From: Aestuariirhabdus haliotis
GTDB taxonomy: Bacteria > Pseudomonadota > Gammaproteobacteria > Pseudomonadales > Aestuariirhabdaceae
Direction of reading: 5' to 3'
Assembly: GCF_023509475.1 (NCBI RefSeq)
Contig: NZ_JAKSDZ010000001.1
Span: forward strand, 186,001-250,000
DNA length: 64,000 nucleotides
Made by a program: the position numbers and the translations under genes. The notes beneath the pieces are model-generated. The model was not told the origin of the DNA, made no database searches, and worked only from the letters and a program-made list of their open reading frames with translations. Each line of letters starts with the position of its first letter. Position 1 is the stretch's first letter. Positions 19,957 through 30,618 of this stretch are shown in pieces.

Positions 19957-21501
19957 TTACCAGGTTTGAGTTGACTTGAACTTCTCAAGCATCTCTTTCA
20001 AGGTGCCCTCGATCTCATCGTCATAGCCGCCAGTCTCTGAAACCTTCGCCATCAACTCAGCGTATTCGCTGTTGGCGTAAGAGATCAGGGCTGATTCGAA
20101 ATCCAGAACTTTATTCAGCTCAACGTCTTTCAGGTAACCTTTCTCAGCGGAGTACAGGCTGACAGCCATCTCGGCGATGTTCATCGGCGAGTACTGCTTC
20201 TGCTTCATCAGCTCGGTTACACGCTCACCATGCTCAAGCTGGGCACGGGTTGCTTCGTCCAGATCAGACGCGAACTGAGCGAATGCCGCCAGCTCTCGGT
20301 ACTGAGACAGTGCGGTACGAATACCACCACTGAGCTTCTTGATAACCTTGGTCTGGGCTGCGCCACCTACACGGGATACGGAGATACCCGGGTTAATAGC
20401 AGGACGGATACCGGAGTTGAACAGATCGGTTTCCAGGAAGATCTGACCATCGGTGATCGAGATTACGTTGGTTGGTACGAAAGCAGATACGTCACCAGCC
20501 TGGGTCTCGATAATAGGTAGAGCAGTCAAAGATCCGGTCTTGCCTTTCACTTCACCGTTAGTGAACTGTTCTACGTAGTCCGCATTAACGCGAGCAGCAC
20601 GCTCAAGCAAACGGGAGTGGAGGTAGAAAACGTCACCAGGATAAGCTTCACGACCCGGAGGACGTTTCAGCAGCAAGGAGATCTGACGATAAGCCCAAGC
20701 CTGCTTGGTCAGGTCATCATAAATGATCAGGGCATCTTCGCCACGGTCACGGAAGTATTCACCCATGGAGCAACCCGCGAAAGGTGCCAGGAACTGCAGA
20801 GCAGCGGAGTCGGCAGCGCCCGCGTTGACCACGATAGTGTGATCCATTGCGCCATGCTCTTCCAGCTTGCGTACGACGTTGGCAATCGAAGACTGCTTTT
20901 GGCCGATGGCAACGTAGACACATTTAATGCCTGTGCCTTTCTGGTTGATGATGGTATCAATCGCTACCGCGGACTTACCTACCTGACGGTCACCGATGAT
21001 CAGCTCACGCTGGCCACGGCCGATTGGAATCATGGCGTCAACCGCTTTCAAACCGGTTTGAACTGGCTCATCAACTGACTGACGGGCGATAACACCCGGT
21101 GCTACTTTCTCTACCGGTGCGGTCAGTTCTGTACCCAGAGCGCCTTTACCGTCAATGGGGTTACCCAGAGTATCGACGACACGGCCCAACAGTTGAGGAC
21201 CAACCGGTACTTCAAGAATACGACCGGTGCAGCGAGCAGTGCCGCCCTCAACCAGTGATTCGTAGCTACCCAAAATTACGGCGCCAACGGAGTCGCGCTC
21301 GAGGTTCATGGCCATACCGTAAAGGCCGCCATCAAACTCGATCATCTCACCGTACATTACATCTGCCAGGCCGTGAATCCGAACGATACCGTCGGATACG
21401 CTGACAATGGTGCCCTCATTACGGGCTTCTGAAGAAACGTCGAGCTTGTCGATACGCTTCTTGATAATTTCGCTGATCTCAGCGGGATTTAGTTGCTGCA
21501 T
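19957..21501 (-). CDS. atpA: ATP synthase F1 subunit alpha
   Basis: A 514-residue alpha subunit, the non-catalytic nucleotide-binding partner of beta. The P-loop [15 protein letters not shown] is near residue 170, and the arginine-finger region [16 protein letters not shown] is present. The N terminus [17 protein letters not shown] and the following [15 protein letters not shown] are typical. It lies 26 bases after atpH. Confidence 0.99.
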   Translation of the reverse strand: MQQLNPAEISEIIKKRIDKLDVSSEARNEGTIVSVSDGIVRIHGLADVMYGEMIEFDGGLYGMAMNLERDSVGAVILGSYESLVEGGTARCTGRILEVPVGPQLLGRVVDTLGNPIDGKGALGTELTAPVEKVAPGVIARQSVDEPVQTGLKAVDAMIPIGRGQRELIIGDRQVGKSAVAIDTIINQKGTGIKCVYVAIGQKQSSIANVVRKLEEHGAMDHTIVVNAGAADSAALQFLAPFAGCSMGEYFRDRGEDALIIYDDLTKQAWAYRQISLLLKRPPGREAYPGDVFYLHSRLLERAARVNADYVEQFTNGEVKGKTGSLTALPIIETQAGDVSAFVPTNVISITDGQIFLETDLFNSGIRPAINPGISVSRVGGAAQTKVIKKLSGGIRTALSQYRELAAFAQFASDLDEATRAQLEHGERVTELMKQKQYSPMNIAEMAVSLYSAEKGYLKDVELNKVLDFESALISYANSEYAELMAKVSETGGYDDEIEGTLKEMLEKFKSTQTW

Positions 21502-21527
21502 GCGTTTATCCTCAAATCCTAATTTAA

Positions 21528-22064
21528 TTAGGAGTTAATCGCCTCGGCCAGTTTCGAGATTTTGCTGCGAACAGAAGCATCGATAACCAGATCGGCTGCG
21601 CGAATGACCACACCACCCAATAACTGCGGGTTAGTTTCGCTGCTCAGGTTTACCTTGCGATCCAGCTTTTTACTCAATGCCTGTACCAGTGCGTCCTGTT
21701 GCTTTTTGCTCATATCGAAAGCAGTCTCGACTTCAACATCGACCTGCTTTCCTTGCTGAGCCTTGTAGTATTCGAATAAATTCAATACTTCGGGCAACAA
21801 CACCAGACGGTTATTTTCAGCCATTACTGTGAAGAAGTTTTTCGCCCCTTCATTCAGCTTGCTCTCGCAGACATCCGCAAAAGCCTGGGCCTTCTGTTCA
21901 CGACTCAGTGCCGGATGATCCAGGAATAACTTCATGGATTCATCCTGTGCCACCGCAGCACCAAACTCGAGCATGCCGGCCCAAAGGTCCAGCTCACCAG
22001 ATGCCTGGGCTGCCTCGAACGCTGCTTTAGCGTATGGCCTGGCTACTGTGGTTAACTCTGCCAT
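21528..22064 (-). CDS. atpH: ATP synthase F1 subunit delta
   Basis: A 178-residue delta subunit that joins F1 to the peripheral b-subunit stalk. The N-terminal [14 protein letters not shown] and the C-terminal [20 protein letters not shown] are diagnostic. It is 12 bases downstream of atpF in the operon. Confidence 0.97.
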   Translation of the reverse strand: MAELTTVARPYAKAAFEAAQASGELDLWAGMLEFGAAVAQDESMKLFLDHPALSREQKAQAFADVCESKLNEGAKNFFTVMAENNRLVLLPEVLNLFEYYKAQQGKQVDVEVETAFDMSKKQQDALVQALSKKLDRKVNLSSETNPQLLGGVVIRAADLVIDASVRSKISKLAEAINS

Positions 22065-22076
22065 GATTAGCCTCTA

Positions 22077-22547
22077 TCAAAGTTCTTTAGCGAGTTTGTC
22101 GAGCATCTCACTGTGAGCATTCTCGTCGATAGAGGTCTGCAGAATCTTCTCAGCACCGGCAACAGCAATCGCTGCTACTTCCGCACGAAGCGCTTCCTTG
22201 ACACGATTCTTCTCCTGCTCAATCTCAGACTGTGCAGCAGCAAGCAATCGCTCACCCTCTAAACGGGCCTGTTCTTTGGCCTCATCAATGATCTGGCTAG
22301 AGCGTTTGTTTGCCTGGTCGATCAGTTCAGCAGCTTGCTGCTTGGCTTCCCGCATCTCCTGACCGGCTTTTTTCTGGGCCAGGTCGAGATCTCGCGAAGC
22401 GCGCTCAGCAGCACTCAGACCATCAGCAATAGACTTTTGACGCTCGTCCATTGCCGCCAGAATGGGCGGCCAAACATACTTCATTACCAGGTAAACGAAT
22501 ACGCCAAACGCAATCATCTGGCCGATAAACGTTAAATTAAAGTTCAC
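22077..22547 (-). CDS. atpF: ATP synthase F0 subunit b
   Basis: A 156-residue b subunit with one N-terminal membrane helix ([20 protein letters not shown], roughly residues 7-26) and a long charged, alanine-rich coiled coil forming the peripheral stalk. The [19 protein letters not shown] stretch is typical. Position and length fit the usual order atpE-F-H. Confidence 0.97.
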   Translation of the reverse strand: MNFNLTFIGQMIAFGVFVYLVMKYVWPPILAAMDERQKSIADGLSAAERASRDLDLAQKKAGQEMREAKQQAAELIDQANKRSSQIIDEAKEQARLEGERLLAAAQSEIEQEKNRVKEALRAEVAAIAVAGAEKILQTSIDENAHSEMLDKLAKEL

Positions 22548-22590
22548 ACCGCTTCTCCGTTAAATTGGAATTGATGTCGTGGTGTTAAAT

Positions 22591-22845
<255 letters not shown>

Positions 22846-22874
22846 TTACTAAGGTTAGTTATTAAAAAAACGCT

Positions 22875-23813
<939 letters not shown>

Positions 23814-23822
23814 TCAAAAATG

Positions 23823-24215
23823 TTAACTGTCGTTCAATCGCCCGTTCAGCAGGGGCGAGAGACTATTAATCATCAACACGACAAAGAAGGTTACGAACAG
23901 CGCCGGTGCATTGAGGGGGCTAACAAAAACAAAAACCGCCGCAAATAATAATGCTGTCAAACCAAACTTTATCGCTTCACCAACATACATCGAGTTGGCG
24001 ATTTTTCTGGCCGATCCCACCTTAATCGCAAAAAAGGCCTTATAAATCAGGAGCGCATTAGGGAGCATAAACACAAGCCCACCCAATAGCGCAGAATACG
24101 CTGCTTCGAAACTTATCAGGGAACATACCAGACCGATCGATAAGGTTGCTATTGCCTGCAACGCGATCAGTCGATACAGCGGCGATCGACTATTGTGAGA
24201 AGCGGGTCCATTCAC
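23823..24215 (-). CDS. atpI: ATP synthase assembly protein AtpI
   Basis: A 130-residue protein with four hydrophobic segments, the first gene of the operon. AtpI proteins help c-ring assembly or stability and are poorly conserved; identification rests on position, length and the pattern LLGGLVFMLPNALLIYKAFF. It starts at GTG (24215); the Shine-Dalgarno is weak. An ATG 4 bases downstream is out of frame. Confidence 0.88.
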   Translation of the reverse strand: MNGPASHNSRSPLYRLIALQAIATLSIGLVCSLISFEAAYSALLGGLVFMLPNALLIYKAFFAIKVGSARKIANSMYVGEAIKFGLTALLFAAVFVFVSPLNAPALFVTFFVVLMINSLSPLLNGRLNDS

Positions 24216-24293
24216 GTCAGCTCACATTCACCCTGTTACCCCCCGAAATCTCTGAACCTAGGTATATACCCCACCCAGGTTGAAAGCGTGCTG

Positions 24294-24322
24294 ATTATAG
24301 GGGGAATACCCCCCTCATTCAA
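24294..24322 (-). promoter_or_regulatory. Sigma-70 promoter of the atp operon
   Basis: On the minus strand TTGAAT (24317-24322) and TATAAT (24294-24299) are separated by exactly 17 bases. The spacer is itself palindromic: GGGGG, TATT, CCCCC. It would start transcription about 70 bases before atpI. The spacer palindrome could be a regulator site or alter DNA shape. Confidence 0.82.
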
Positions 24323-24434
24323 TAGCCAGCAGGCCGTGTATAAGTAATTACCGAAGGGGGCTTACGGCCCCACCTTACCACTGAATTTTCAGGGTTAAGG
24401 GGGGGTCTTTCTAGGGAGCAATAACAATATCTAG

Positions 24435-24487
24435 TGGCCACCGAACACCCAAATACAAAATAGGCTATTTTGAATCAGTGGTGGCCA
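24435..24487. repeat. Nested inverted repeats between parB and atpI
   Basis: In the 306-base gap between parB and atpI, TGGCCACC (24435-24442) and GGTGGCCA (24480-24487) flank a perfect 17-base palindrome, CAAAATAGGCTATTTTG (24456-24472). The element begins about 35 bases after the parB stop. There is no T-run next to the outer arms, so a standard terminator is unlikely. The rest of the gap holds the atp promoter and several G-rich runs on the plus strand, but no gene. Confidence 0.7.
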
Positions 24488-24521
24488 ATGGGCAGCTCAC
24501 ACACAAAACTACCGTATTAGA

Positions 24522-25394
24522 CTATTTGATATGAGCCAGGATGCCATCGAGCTCATCGAGAGTGTTGTATTGAATCACCAATTTGCCCTTGCCTTTGGCG
24601 CTATGATCAATACGCACCGAGGCCCCAAGACGTTCTCCCAATGAATCCTGCAGGTTACGAATATCGGGGTTAACTGCCTCGGGCTGGGTCGATGGTGAGG
24701 CTGGCTGCTGCAGCTTACGAATCAACGCCTCGGTCTGACGCACCGATAATGACCGAGCGACCACCGAACGTGCCGCCTCCATCTGCAAGTCATCTTCCAG
24801 GGTTAACATGGCCCTGGCATGGCCCATTTCCAGATCACCATGCTCAAGCATGGTACGGACTTCGGCGTTCAGTCCGATCAACCTCAGTAAATTGGTTACC
24901 GTAGTACGGGATTTGCCAACCGCATCGGCCACCTGTTGCTGGGTTAACTCGAATTCGTCCTGTAAGCGTTGCAAAGCCATGGCTTCTTCGATCGGATTCA
25001 GGTCTTCACGTTGAATATTCTCAATCAACGCCATGGCGATAGCAGCTTCGTCGGGAACTTCGCGCACAATGGCTGGAATCCGATCCAGTCCCGCTTTCTG
25101 GGTCGCTCGCCAGCGACGTTCACCGGCGATAATTTCATAACGGTCGATGTCGATAGGGCGCACAACGATGGGCTGCATAACCCCCTGCACCTTGATCGAG
25201 TTTGCCAGCTCTTCCAGGGCTTCCGGGTGCATATCACGGCGCGGCTGATACTTGCCGCGCTGAATAAATTCAACCGGTATCTCGGTCAGTTTACCGTCGG
25301 TGACGGACTGGTTACCATCGCTGGCATCGGGTAATGCGCTGCCAGACAATAACGCATCAAGACCGCGCCCCAATCCTCGTTTCTTTGCTGCCAT
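24522..25394 (-). CDS. parB: Chromosome partitioning protein ParB
   Basis: A 290-residue ParB/Spo0J CTP-dependent clamp that loads at parS. The N-terminal KKRGLGRGLDALLS, the CTP-binding box GERRWRATQKAG, ENIQREDLNPIEEA, and the helix-turn-helix TQQQVADAVGKSRTTVTNLL are present. Its likely targets in this window are the two parS sites inside recF. It lies 31 bases downstream of parA. Confidence 0.97.
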   Translation of the reverse strand: MAAKKRGLGRGLDALLSGSALPDASDGNQSVTDGKLTEIPVEFIQRGKYQPRRDMHPEALEELANSIKVQGVMQPIVVRPIDIDRYEIIAGERRWRATQKAGLDRIPAIVREVPDEAAIAMALIENIQREDLNPIEEAMALQRLQDEFELTQQQVADAVGKSRTTVTNLLRLIGLNAEVRTMLEHGDLEMGHARAMLTLEDDLQMEAARSVVARSLSVRQTEALIRKLQQPASPSTQPEAVNPDIRNLQDSLGERLGASVRIDHSAKGKGKLVIQYNTLDELDGILAHIK

Positions 25395-25425
25395 AACGTC
25401 CCTGATTACCCTCGGTTATTCCCGC

Positions 25426-26214
25426 TCAAGCAGAGATAGCCTGCGGAGATGGTGGCTGCTTGCGTATCAGCTCACCGGCTAGTGCCAGATAGGCAAGTGC
25501 GCCCTTCGATTGTTTGTCGTACGCCATGGCCGGCAGGCCGTAGCTGGGGGCTTCGGCCAGACGAACATTGCGCGGAATCACTGTACGATAAACCCGATCA
25601 CCGAAATGCTGGGTCAATTGCGCGGAGACCTCATTGGTCAGGCTGTTACGAGGGTCGTACATGGTTCGCAGCAAGCCTTCAATTCCCAACTCGGGGTTTA
25701 ACACCTCGGTGATTCGCTTGACGCTGTCGAGTAAGGCACTCAAACCTTCCAGAGCATAATATTCACACTGCATGGGAATGATCACGCCATTAGCCGCACT
25801 CAAGGCGTTGACTGTCAGCATATTCAGAGAAGGCGGACAATCGATCAGAATAAAATCATAATTATCGCTGATTTTGCGCAGAGCGTAGGACAGACGCTTC
25901 TCCTTGGAACTGAGATCCAGCAGCTCCACTTCTGCGGCCGTCAGATCACCGTTGGCGGGTAAAATATCATAACCGGCTTCTCCGGTTGCCTGTATGGCCC
26001 GCTCGATTTCACATTCACCCACCAGGACATCGTACACAGAGCGCTCTAACTCATTCTTCGACACACCGCTGCCCATGGTGGCATTACCCTGTGGATCGAG
26101 ATCTACCAGCAACACGGAACGCTTGGTCGCTACCAGGGAGGCAGCCAGATTAATACAGGTCGTGGTTTTGCCTACCCCGCCCTTCTGATTCGTTACCGCT
26201 AATATCTTGCCCAC
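25426..26214 (-). CDS. parA: Chromosome partitioning ATPase ParA (Soj)
   Basis: A 262-residue deviant-Walker ATPase that segregates ParB-parS complexes over the nucleoid. The motif QKGGVGKTTTCINLAA is at the N terminus and ILIDCPPSLNMLTVNAL near residue 120. It starts with GTG (26214), AGGG about 8 bases upstream, and lies 16 bases after rsmG, so mnmG-rsmG-parA-parB is probably one transcript. Confidence 0.97.
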   Translation of the reverse strand: MGKILAVTNQKGGVGKTTTCINLAASLVATKRSVLLVDLDPQGNATMGSGVSKNELERSVYDVLVGECEIERAIQATGEAGYDILPANGDLTAAEVELLDLSSKEKRLSYALRKISDNYDFILIDCPPSLNMLTVNALSAANGVIIPMQCEYYALEGLSALLDSVKRITEVLNPELGIEGLLRTMYDPRNSLTNEVSAQLTQHFGDRVYRTVIPRNVRLAEAPSYGLPAMAYDKQSKGALAYLALAGELIRKQPPSPQAISA

Positions 26215-26230
26215 GTCAGTACCCTGTTGT

Positions 26231-26881
26231 TTATGCTTGCGGCTTACCGAGCACTACCAGGTGCCGTTCGCCTTCGCTATCCGGTACATCCAGAGGGTGC
26301 ACCGCTTCCACAACGAGTTGTGGGTAATGTTCCAGCAGATCATCCAGCTCCTGCTGTGGGTAAACCCCTTTCATTGCCAGGAACCGCCCCCCGTCTGCAC
26401 AGAGGTCATAACAGCCTTTCACCATGTCTAACAGCGTGCTGAAAGCTCGAGAGAGGATTGCGTCGAACGGTTCAGGGCACTCAAACGCCTCGATGCGGCT
26501 TTGGCATACCTTGATATTGCCAAGGCCCAATTCAACAACTGACTGATGCAAGAACCTTGTTTTTTTACCATTACTATCCAGTAACGTAAATTCCCGATTG
26601 GGACAAATGATCGAAAGTGGGATACCCGGCAGGCCCGGGCCCGTCCCAACATCCAGCAGGCGCCGCCCCTCTAAGTAAGGACTTACACTCAGGCTATCAA
26701 GCAAGTGACGGGGCAGCATCTCATCAATATTACGCACTGCGGTTAAATTATAGGCCTTGTTCCACTTGGCCAGTAACCGTAAATACGCCAACAGCTTTTC
26801 CTGGTGGGGCTGCTCTATGGTTAGCCCTAGCCGTTCAATGCCTTGTGAGAGCGCCCTGGCGAGATAATCGACCTGAGTCAT
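26231..26881 (-). CDS. rsmG: 16S rRNA m7G527 methyltransferase
   Basis: A 216-residue RsmG (GidB) that methylates G527 of 16S rRNA with S-adenosylmethionine. The SAM-binding motif LLDVGTGPGLPGIPLSI and the N-terminal KWNKAYNLTAVR are typical. Its ATG shares one base with the mnmG stop (TGATG), so translation is coupled. A TTG one codon upstream is possible but unneeded. Confidence 0.97.
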   Translation of the reverse strand: MTQVDYLARALSQGIERLGLTIEQPHQEKLLAYLRLLAKWNKAYNLTAVRNIDEMLPRHLLDSLSVSPYLEGRRLLDVGTGPGLPGIPLSIICPNREFTLLDSNGKKTRFLHQSVVELGLGNIKVCQSRIEAFECPEPFDAILSRAFSTLLDMVKGCYDLCADGGRFLAMKGVYPQQELDDLLEHYPQLVVEAVHPLDVPDSEGERHLVVLGKPQA

Positions 26882-28764
26882 CAAGCTTGTTTCCTGACCA
26901 TGGATCGCTTCTTGAGATGAATCAGCAACAGAGAGATCGCCGCCGGAGTAATTCCTGGAATCCGCGACGCCCGGCCCAAAGTATCAGGCCGACTGTCACT
27001 CAGCTTCTGGCGAATTTCATTGGACAGTCCGGAGATAGCCTCATAATCCAGGTCTTCGGGCAACAGGGTCTGCTCATGACTGCGCAATCGTTCGATCTCT
27101 TCTGTCTGGCGATCGATATAGCCCTGGTATTTGGTCTGGATCTCTACCTGCTCTGCCACCTGTGGGTCTTCAACCCCCTTGCCAGTCACTTCGATCAACT
27201 GCGCATAACTCAACTGAGGTCGGCGTAACAGCTCGATCAGGCTGTACTCGTGGCTAATGGGATTCTCCAGTAAATCAGAGATGGCCTTGCCGCTCTCCGT
27301 CTCCGGCTGTACCCAGGTTTTGCTCAGGCGCTGCTGTTCACGTTCAATGGACTCGCGCTTGTGTTCGAAGCGATGCCACCGCTCATCACCCACCAGTCCC
27401 AGTTCCCGACCTTTTTCGGTCAGGCGTAAATCGGCGTTGTCCTCTCGCAATATCAGTCGATATTCGGCGCGGCTGGTAAACATGCGATAGGGTTCGGAAG
27501 TACCATTGGTTATCAGGTCATCGACCAGAACCCCAAGGTAAGCCTCATCGCGGCGAGGACACCAGGCTTCGTGATCCTGACTGAGCCGGGCGGCATTGAG
27601 CCCGGCAAGCAAGCCCTGGGCTCCGGCCTCCTCATAACCGGTTGTACCGTTAATCTGGCCGGCAAAAAATATTCCCTGCAAGAATTTGCTTTCCAGCGAG
27701 GGTTTCAGGTCTCTCGGATCAAAAAAGTCATATTCGATGGCATAACCGGGACGCACGATATGGGCATTCTCAAAACCTCGCATGGATCGTACCAGCTGCA
27801 GCTGAACATCGAAGGGCAAGCTGGTCGATATGCCATTGGGATAGAGTTCATGGGTCGTAAGCCCTTCGGGCTCGACAAAAACCTGGTGACTGGTTTTGTC
27901 GGCAAAGCGATTAATTTTATCTTCGATCGACGGGCAATAGCGTGGACCAATACCCTCGATGACACCGGTGTACATAGGGGATCGGTCGAGGCCTTTACGA
28001 ATAATATCGTGAGTTTTCTCGTTGGTATGGGTGATGTAACAACTGATTTGTCGAGGATGATCCGCCTGGGAGCCCATAAACGACATCACGGGAGTGGGGC
28101 TATCCCCTGCCTGTTCGGTCATCACCGAGAAATCGACACTGCGAGCATCAATACGGGGCGGCGTACCGGTTTTCAGTCGCTCAACCCGAAATGGCAGTTC
28201 ACGTAGTCGCCTGGCAAGGCTGTTGGAGGGAGGATCTCCGGCGCGGCCGCCGGTGTGGTTCTCCATACCGATATGAATCACACCGCCAAGAAAGGTACCG
28301 GCTGTTAGCACCACTGCGTCGCTGTAAAATCGCAACCCCATCTGTGTGACCACGCCAATGACCTTATCCTGCTCGACAATCAGATCATCAACGGACTGTT
28401 GAAAAATTTCCAGGTTCGCTTGGTTTTCCAGTATCGATCGCACTGCTGCCTTGTAAAGAACACGGTCGGCTTGAGCTCGGGTAGCTCTTACAGCCGGTCC
28501 CTTACGGGAATTGAGCACACGAAATTGAATCCCCCCCTTGTCGGTGGCCATCGCCATCGCACCACCCAGGGCGTCTATTTCTTTCACCAGGTGACTCTTA
28601 CCGATGCCCCCGATCGCAGGGTTACAGGACATCTGTCCCAGGGTCTCAACATTATGAGTCACCAAGAGTGTCTTCACGCCCATACGGGCTGAAGCAAGTG
28701 CAGCTTCTGTACCGGCATGGCCGCCACCAACGACGATCACGCCATAGCGAGAGGGATAGTCCAT
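26881..28764 (-). CDS. mnmG: tRNA U34 carboxymethylaminomethyl-modifying enzyme MnmG
   Basis: A 627-residue FAD-dependent MnmG (GidA), which with MnmE modifies the wobble uridine of several tRNAs. FAD-binding [38 protein letters not shown] and [12 protein letters not shown] are present. The frame runs 10 codons further upstream to a TTG, but the ATG at 28764 gives [14 protein letters not shown], the normal start, with GGTGG about 5 bases before it. It is 405 bases from mnmE, across an origin-like region. Confidence 0.97.
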   Translation of the reverse strand: MDYPSRYGVIVVGGGHAGTEAALASARMGVKTLLVTHNVETLGQMSCNPAIGGIGKSHLVKEIDALGGAMAMATDKGGIQFRVLNSRKGPAVRATRAQADRVLYKAAVRSILENQANLEIFQQSVDDLIVEQDKVIGVVTQMGLRFYSDAVVLTAGTFLGGVIHIGMENHTGGRAGDPPSNSLARRLRELPFRVERLKTGTPPRIDARSVDFSVMTEQAGDSPTPVMSFMGSQADHPRQISCYITHTNEKTHDIIRKGLDRSPMYTGVIEGIGPRYCPSIEDKINRFADKTSHQVFVEPEGLTTHELYPNGISTSLPFDVQLQLVRSMRGFENAHIVRPGYAIEYDFFDPRDLKPSLESKFLQGIFFAGQINGTTGYEEAGAQGLLAGLNAARLSQDHEAWCPRRDEAYLGVLVDDLITNGTSEPYRMFTSRAEYRLILREDNADLRLTEKGRELGLVGDERWHRFEHKRESIEREQQRLSKTWVQPETESGKAISDLLENPISHEYSLIELLRRPQLSYAQLIEVTGKGVEDPQVAEQVEIQTKYQGYIDRQTEEIERLRSHEQTLLPEDLDYEAISGLSNEIRQKLSDSRPDTLGRASRIPGITPAAISLLLIHLKKRSMVRKQA

Positions 28765-28849
28765 AGGATCCACCTTTTGGCGAACAGTGGCCAAGGAATT
28801 GATTCAGGAATTTTGGGGGGCACAAGTATAAAGGCAAGTGGCTAAAAAA

Positions 28850-29115
28850 GAAGCTTTTTATATTCAGCCCATAGAAGTTATTAAAGTTAATTTAAGTATT
28901 TTATATATATGTTTTTTTAATGATGTTGTTATATATAGCAAAGCCATTTTGTGTGGAAAAGGCCTTTTTATACTATAAAAACAATAAGTTATAAGCCTAC
29001 AAAGGCTGTTGTAAAGCCTTAGGTATGCTGGGGGTTAGGGTTGCATAGGGTGTGGATAAAAAGCGACTTATACACACCCTAAGTTATCCACTACTTCTTA
29101 CCCCTGTTGATACAT
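28850..29115. other. Candidate replication origin: AT-rich tract plus DnaA boxes (mnmG-mnmE gap)
   Basis: The 405-base gap 28765-29169 carries no gene. From about 28876 to 28995 it is extremely AT-rich (TTTTATATATATG and TTATATATA runs), a candidate unwinding element. To its right lie DnaA boxes: TGTGGATAA (29051-29059, perfect on the minus strand), TTATACACA (29068-29076) and TTATCCACT (29084-29092), with TGTGGAAAA (28952-28960) inside the AT-rich part and the weaker TGTTGATAC at 29105-29113. The same side of mnmG holds oriC in E. coli. No GATC clustering is seen. Confidence 0.65.
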
Positions 29116-29169
29116 GCGTTACGCACAGGGTTTGCGGGGAACAAAAACGACCTTTTCTGGTGGTTTTAG

Positions 29170-30543
29170 TTACTTCCCGATGCAGAAGCTGGAGAAAATT
29201 CGCCCAAGCAGGTCATTGGAACTAAAGCTTCCGGTTATTTCCCCGAGAGCATGCTGGGCAGCTCTCAAATCTTCTGCCAGTAGCTCTCCAGCCCCCAGGC
29301 TTTCCAATTGGAGCTTGCCGTTATCCAGGCATTGCTGCGCCTGCCGCAGTGCTTCCAGGTGTCTCCTGCGGGCCATAAAGCTGCCCTCTGTGGTGCCTTC
29401 AAAACCCATGCATTGTTTCAAGTGCTGGCGCAGCGCTTCTACCCCTTGCTGGTTTGTCGCACAAAGCCTTATCAGACTGGTTTCACCCAGAGCCTCGATA
29501 CCAGCCTGCTCACCGCTCTGGTCGATCTTGTTGCGTATCAGGGTTAATTTTCCGGGGTCGGGTAGCATGTCGATAAACTCTGGCCAGATTGCCTCAGCCC
29601 GGGTTTCACTGGTTGTTGTAGCATCTACCATAAGCAGCACACGATCGGCTTTTTCTATCTCGGCTAGCGCTCGACTGACCCCGATCTGCTCTACGGCATC
29701 ATCGCTATCGCGTAGCCCGGCAGTATCAACGATATGCAATGGCATGCCGTCGATATGGATCTGTTCGCGAAGCAGGTCTCGGGTTGTGCCAGCGATGTTG
29801 GTAACAATGGCGCTGTCTTTACCCGACAAGGCATTGAGTAAACTCGACTTGCCGGCGTTGGGACGACCAGCGATGACCACGGTCATACCCTCGCGAAGGA
29901 TAGCGCCCTGTCCCGCTTTCCTGCGGATACTATCCAATTCGGACTGCAGAGCCTGGAGATCATTGGCTACCTTGCCATCGGCCAGGAAATCGATCTCCTC
30001 TTCCGGAAAGTCGATGGCCGCTTCTACATAAATACGCAGCCTGATTAGTCCTTCCACGAGTTCATTGATCAACCGTGAGAAGTCACCTTGCAAGGAGTTC
30101 AACGCCGATCGAGCCGCTTGCTCAGATGAGCTATCTATCAGATCAGCAATCGCTTCTGCTTGTGTCAGGTCTATTTTATCGTTGAGAAATGCGCGTTCGG
30201 AAAACTCACCGGGGCGTGCTTGCCTGGCCCCTATTGTGAGTACTGCTCGTAATAGTAGATCGAGAATTACAGGGCCACCATGGGCTTGTAGTTCCAGTAC
30301 ATCTTCCCCGGTAAATGAGTTCGGCCCTTCAAACAACAGTGCAATCCCCTGATCTATCACCTCATTATTTTCATTTTCAAAAGATCCGTAGTGAGCATGT
30401 CTCGCTTTAAGGGGTTTACCACAAACCTTTTTTGCTATTGGTTTTGCCTGAGGCCCTGAAACTCTAACGATACCGACACCGCCTCTTCCTGGTGCTGTGG
30501 CAATTGCTGCAATGGTTTCTGTTTTATTAGTGTGAGATGTCAT
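29170..30543 (-). CDS. mnmE: tRNA modification GTPase MnmE
   Basis: A 457-residue MnmE (TrmE), the GTPase partner of MnmG. The N-terminal folate-binding domain begins [18 protein letters not shown]; the G domain has [23 protein letters not shown] and RNKIDQSG; the C terminus ends in FCIGK, the family's catalytic cysteine motif. Candidate starts are GTG 30552, ATG 30546 and ATG 30543; the last has GGTG at the best distance. Confidence 0.97.
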   Translation of the reverse strand: MTSHTNKTETIAAIATAPGRGGVGIVRVSGPQAKPIAKKVCGKPLKARHAHYGSFENENNEVIDQGIALLFEGPNSFTGEDVLELQAHGGPVILDLLLRAVLTIGARQARPGEFSERAFLNDKIDLTQAEAIADLIDSSSEQAARSALNSLQGDFSRLINELVEGLIRLRIYVEAAIDFPEEEIDFLADGKVANDLQALQSELDSIRRKAGQGAILREGMTVVIAGRPNAGKSSLLNALSGKDSAIVTNIAGTTRDLLREQIHIDGMPLHIVDTAGLRDSDDAVEQIGVSRALAEIEKADRVLLMVDATTTSETRAEAIWPEFIDMLPDPGKLTLIRNKIDQSGEQAGIEALGETSLIRLCATNQQGVEALRQHLKQCMGFEGTTEGSFMARRRHLEALRQAQQCLDNGKLQLESLGAGELLAEDLRAAQHALGEITGSFSSNDLLGRIFSSFCIGK

Positions 30544-30559
30544 CATTTTCACCGAGCAT

Positions 30560-30596
30560 AAAAAAAGGCCTTAAAACATAGAGTATTAAGGCCTTT
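30560..30596 (-). terminator. Rho-independent terminator after yidC
   Basis: On the minus strand AAAGGCCTTAA pairs with TTAAGGCCTTT (11 bp, 11-base loop) followed by seven Ts, 22 bases after the yidC stop. It separates yidC from mnmE. Confidence 0.9.
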
Positions 30597-30618
30597 AGAG
30601 AGGTTTTCCACTGGATAC

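Noticed and set aside
24355-24410. G-run region near the par-atp gap as a G-quadruplex
   Set aside because: Only two or three usable G-runs fall close together and C-runs intervene, so the pattern is not convincing.
26757-26774. TGTTCCACTTGGCCAG in rsmG as a parS site
   Set aside because: The left half fits, but the right half mismatches at five positions.
29114-30031. 305-codon plus-strand open frame opposite mnmE
   Set aside because: It mirrors mnmE on the other strand, has a low-complexity serine/arginine composition and no recognisable domain.
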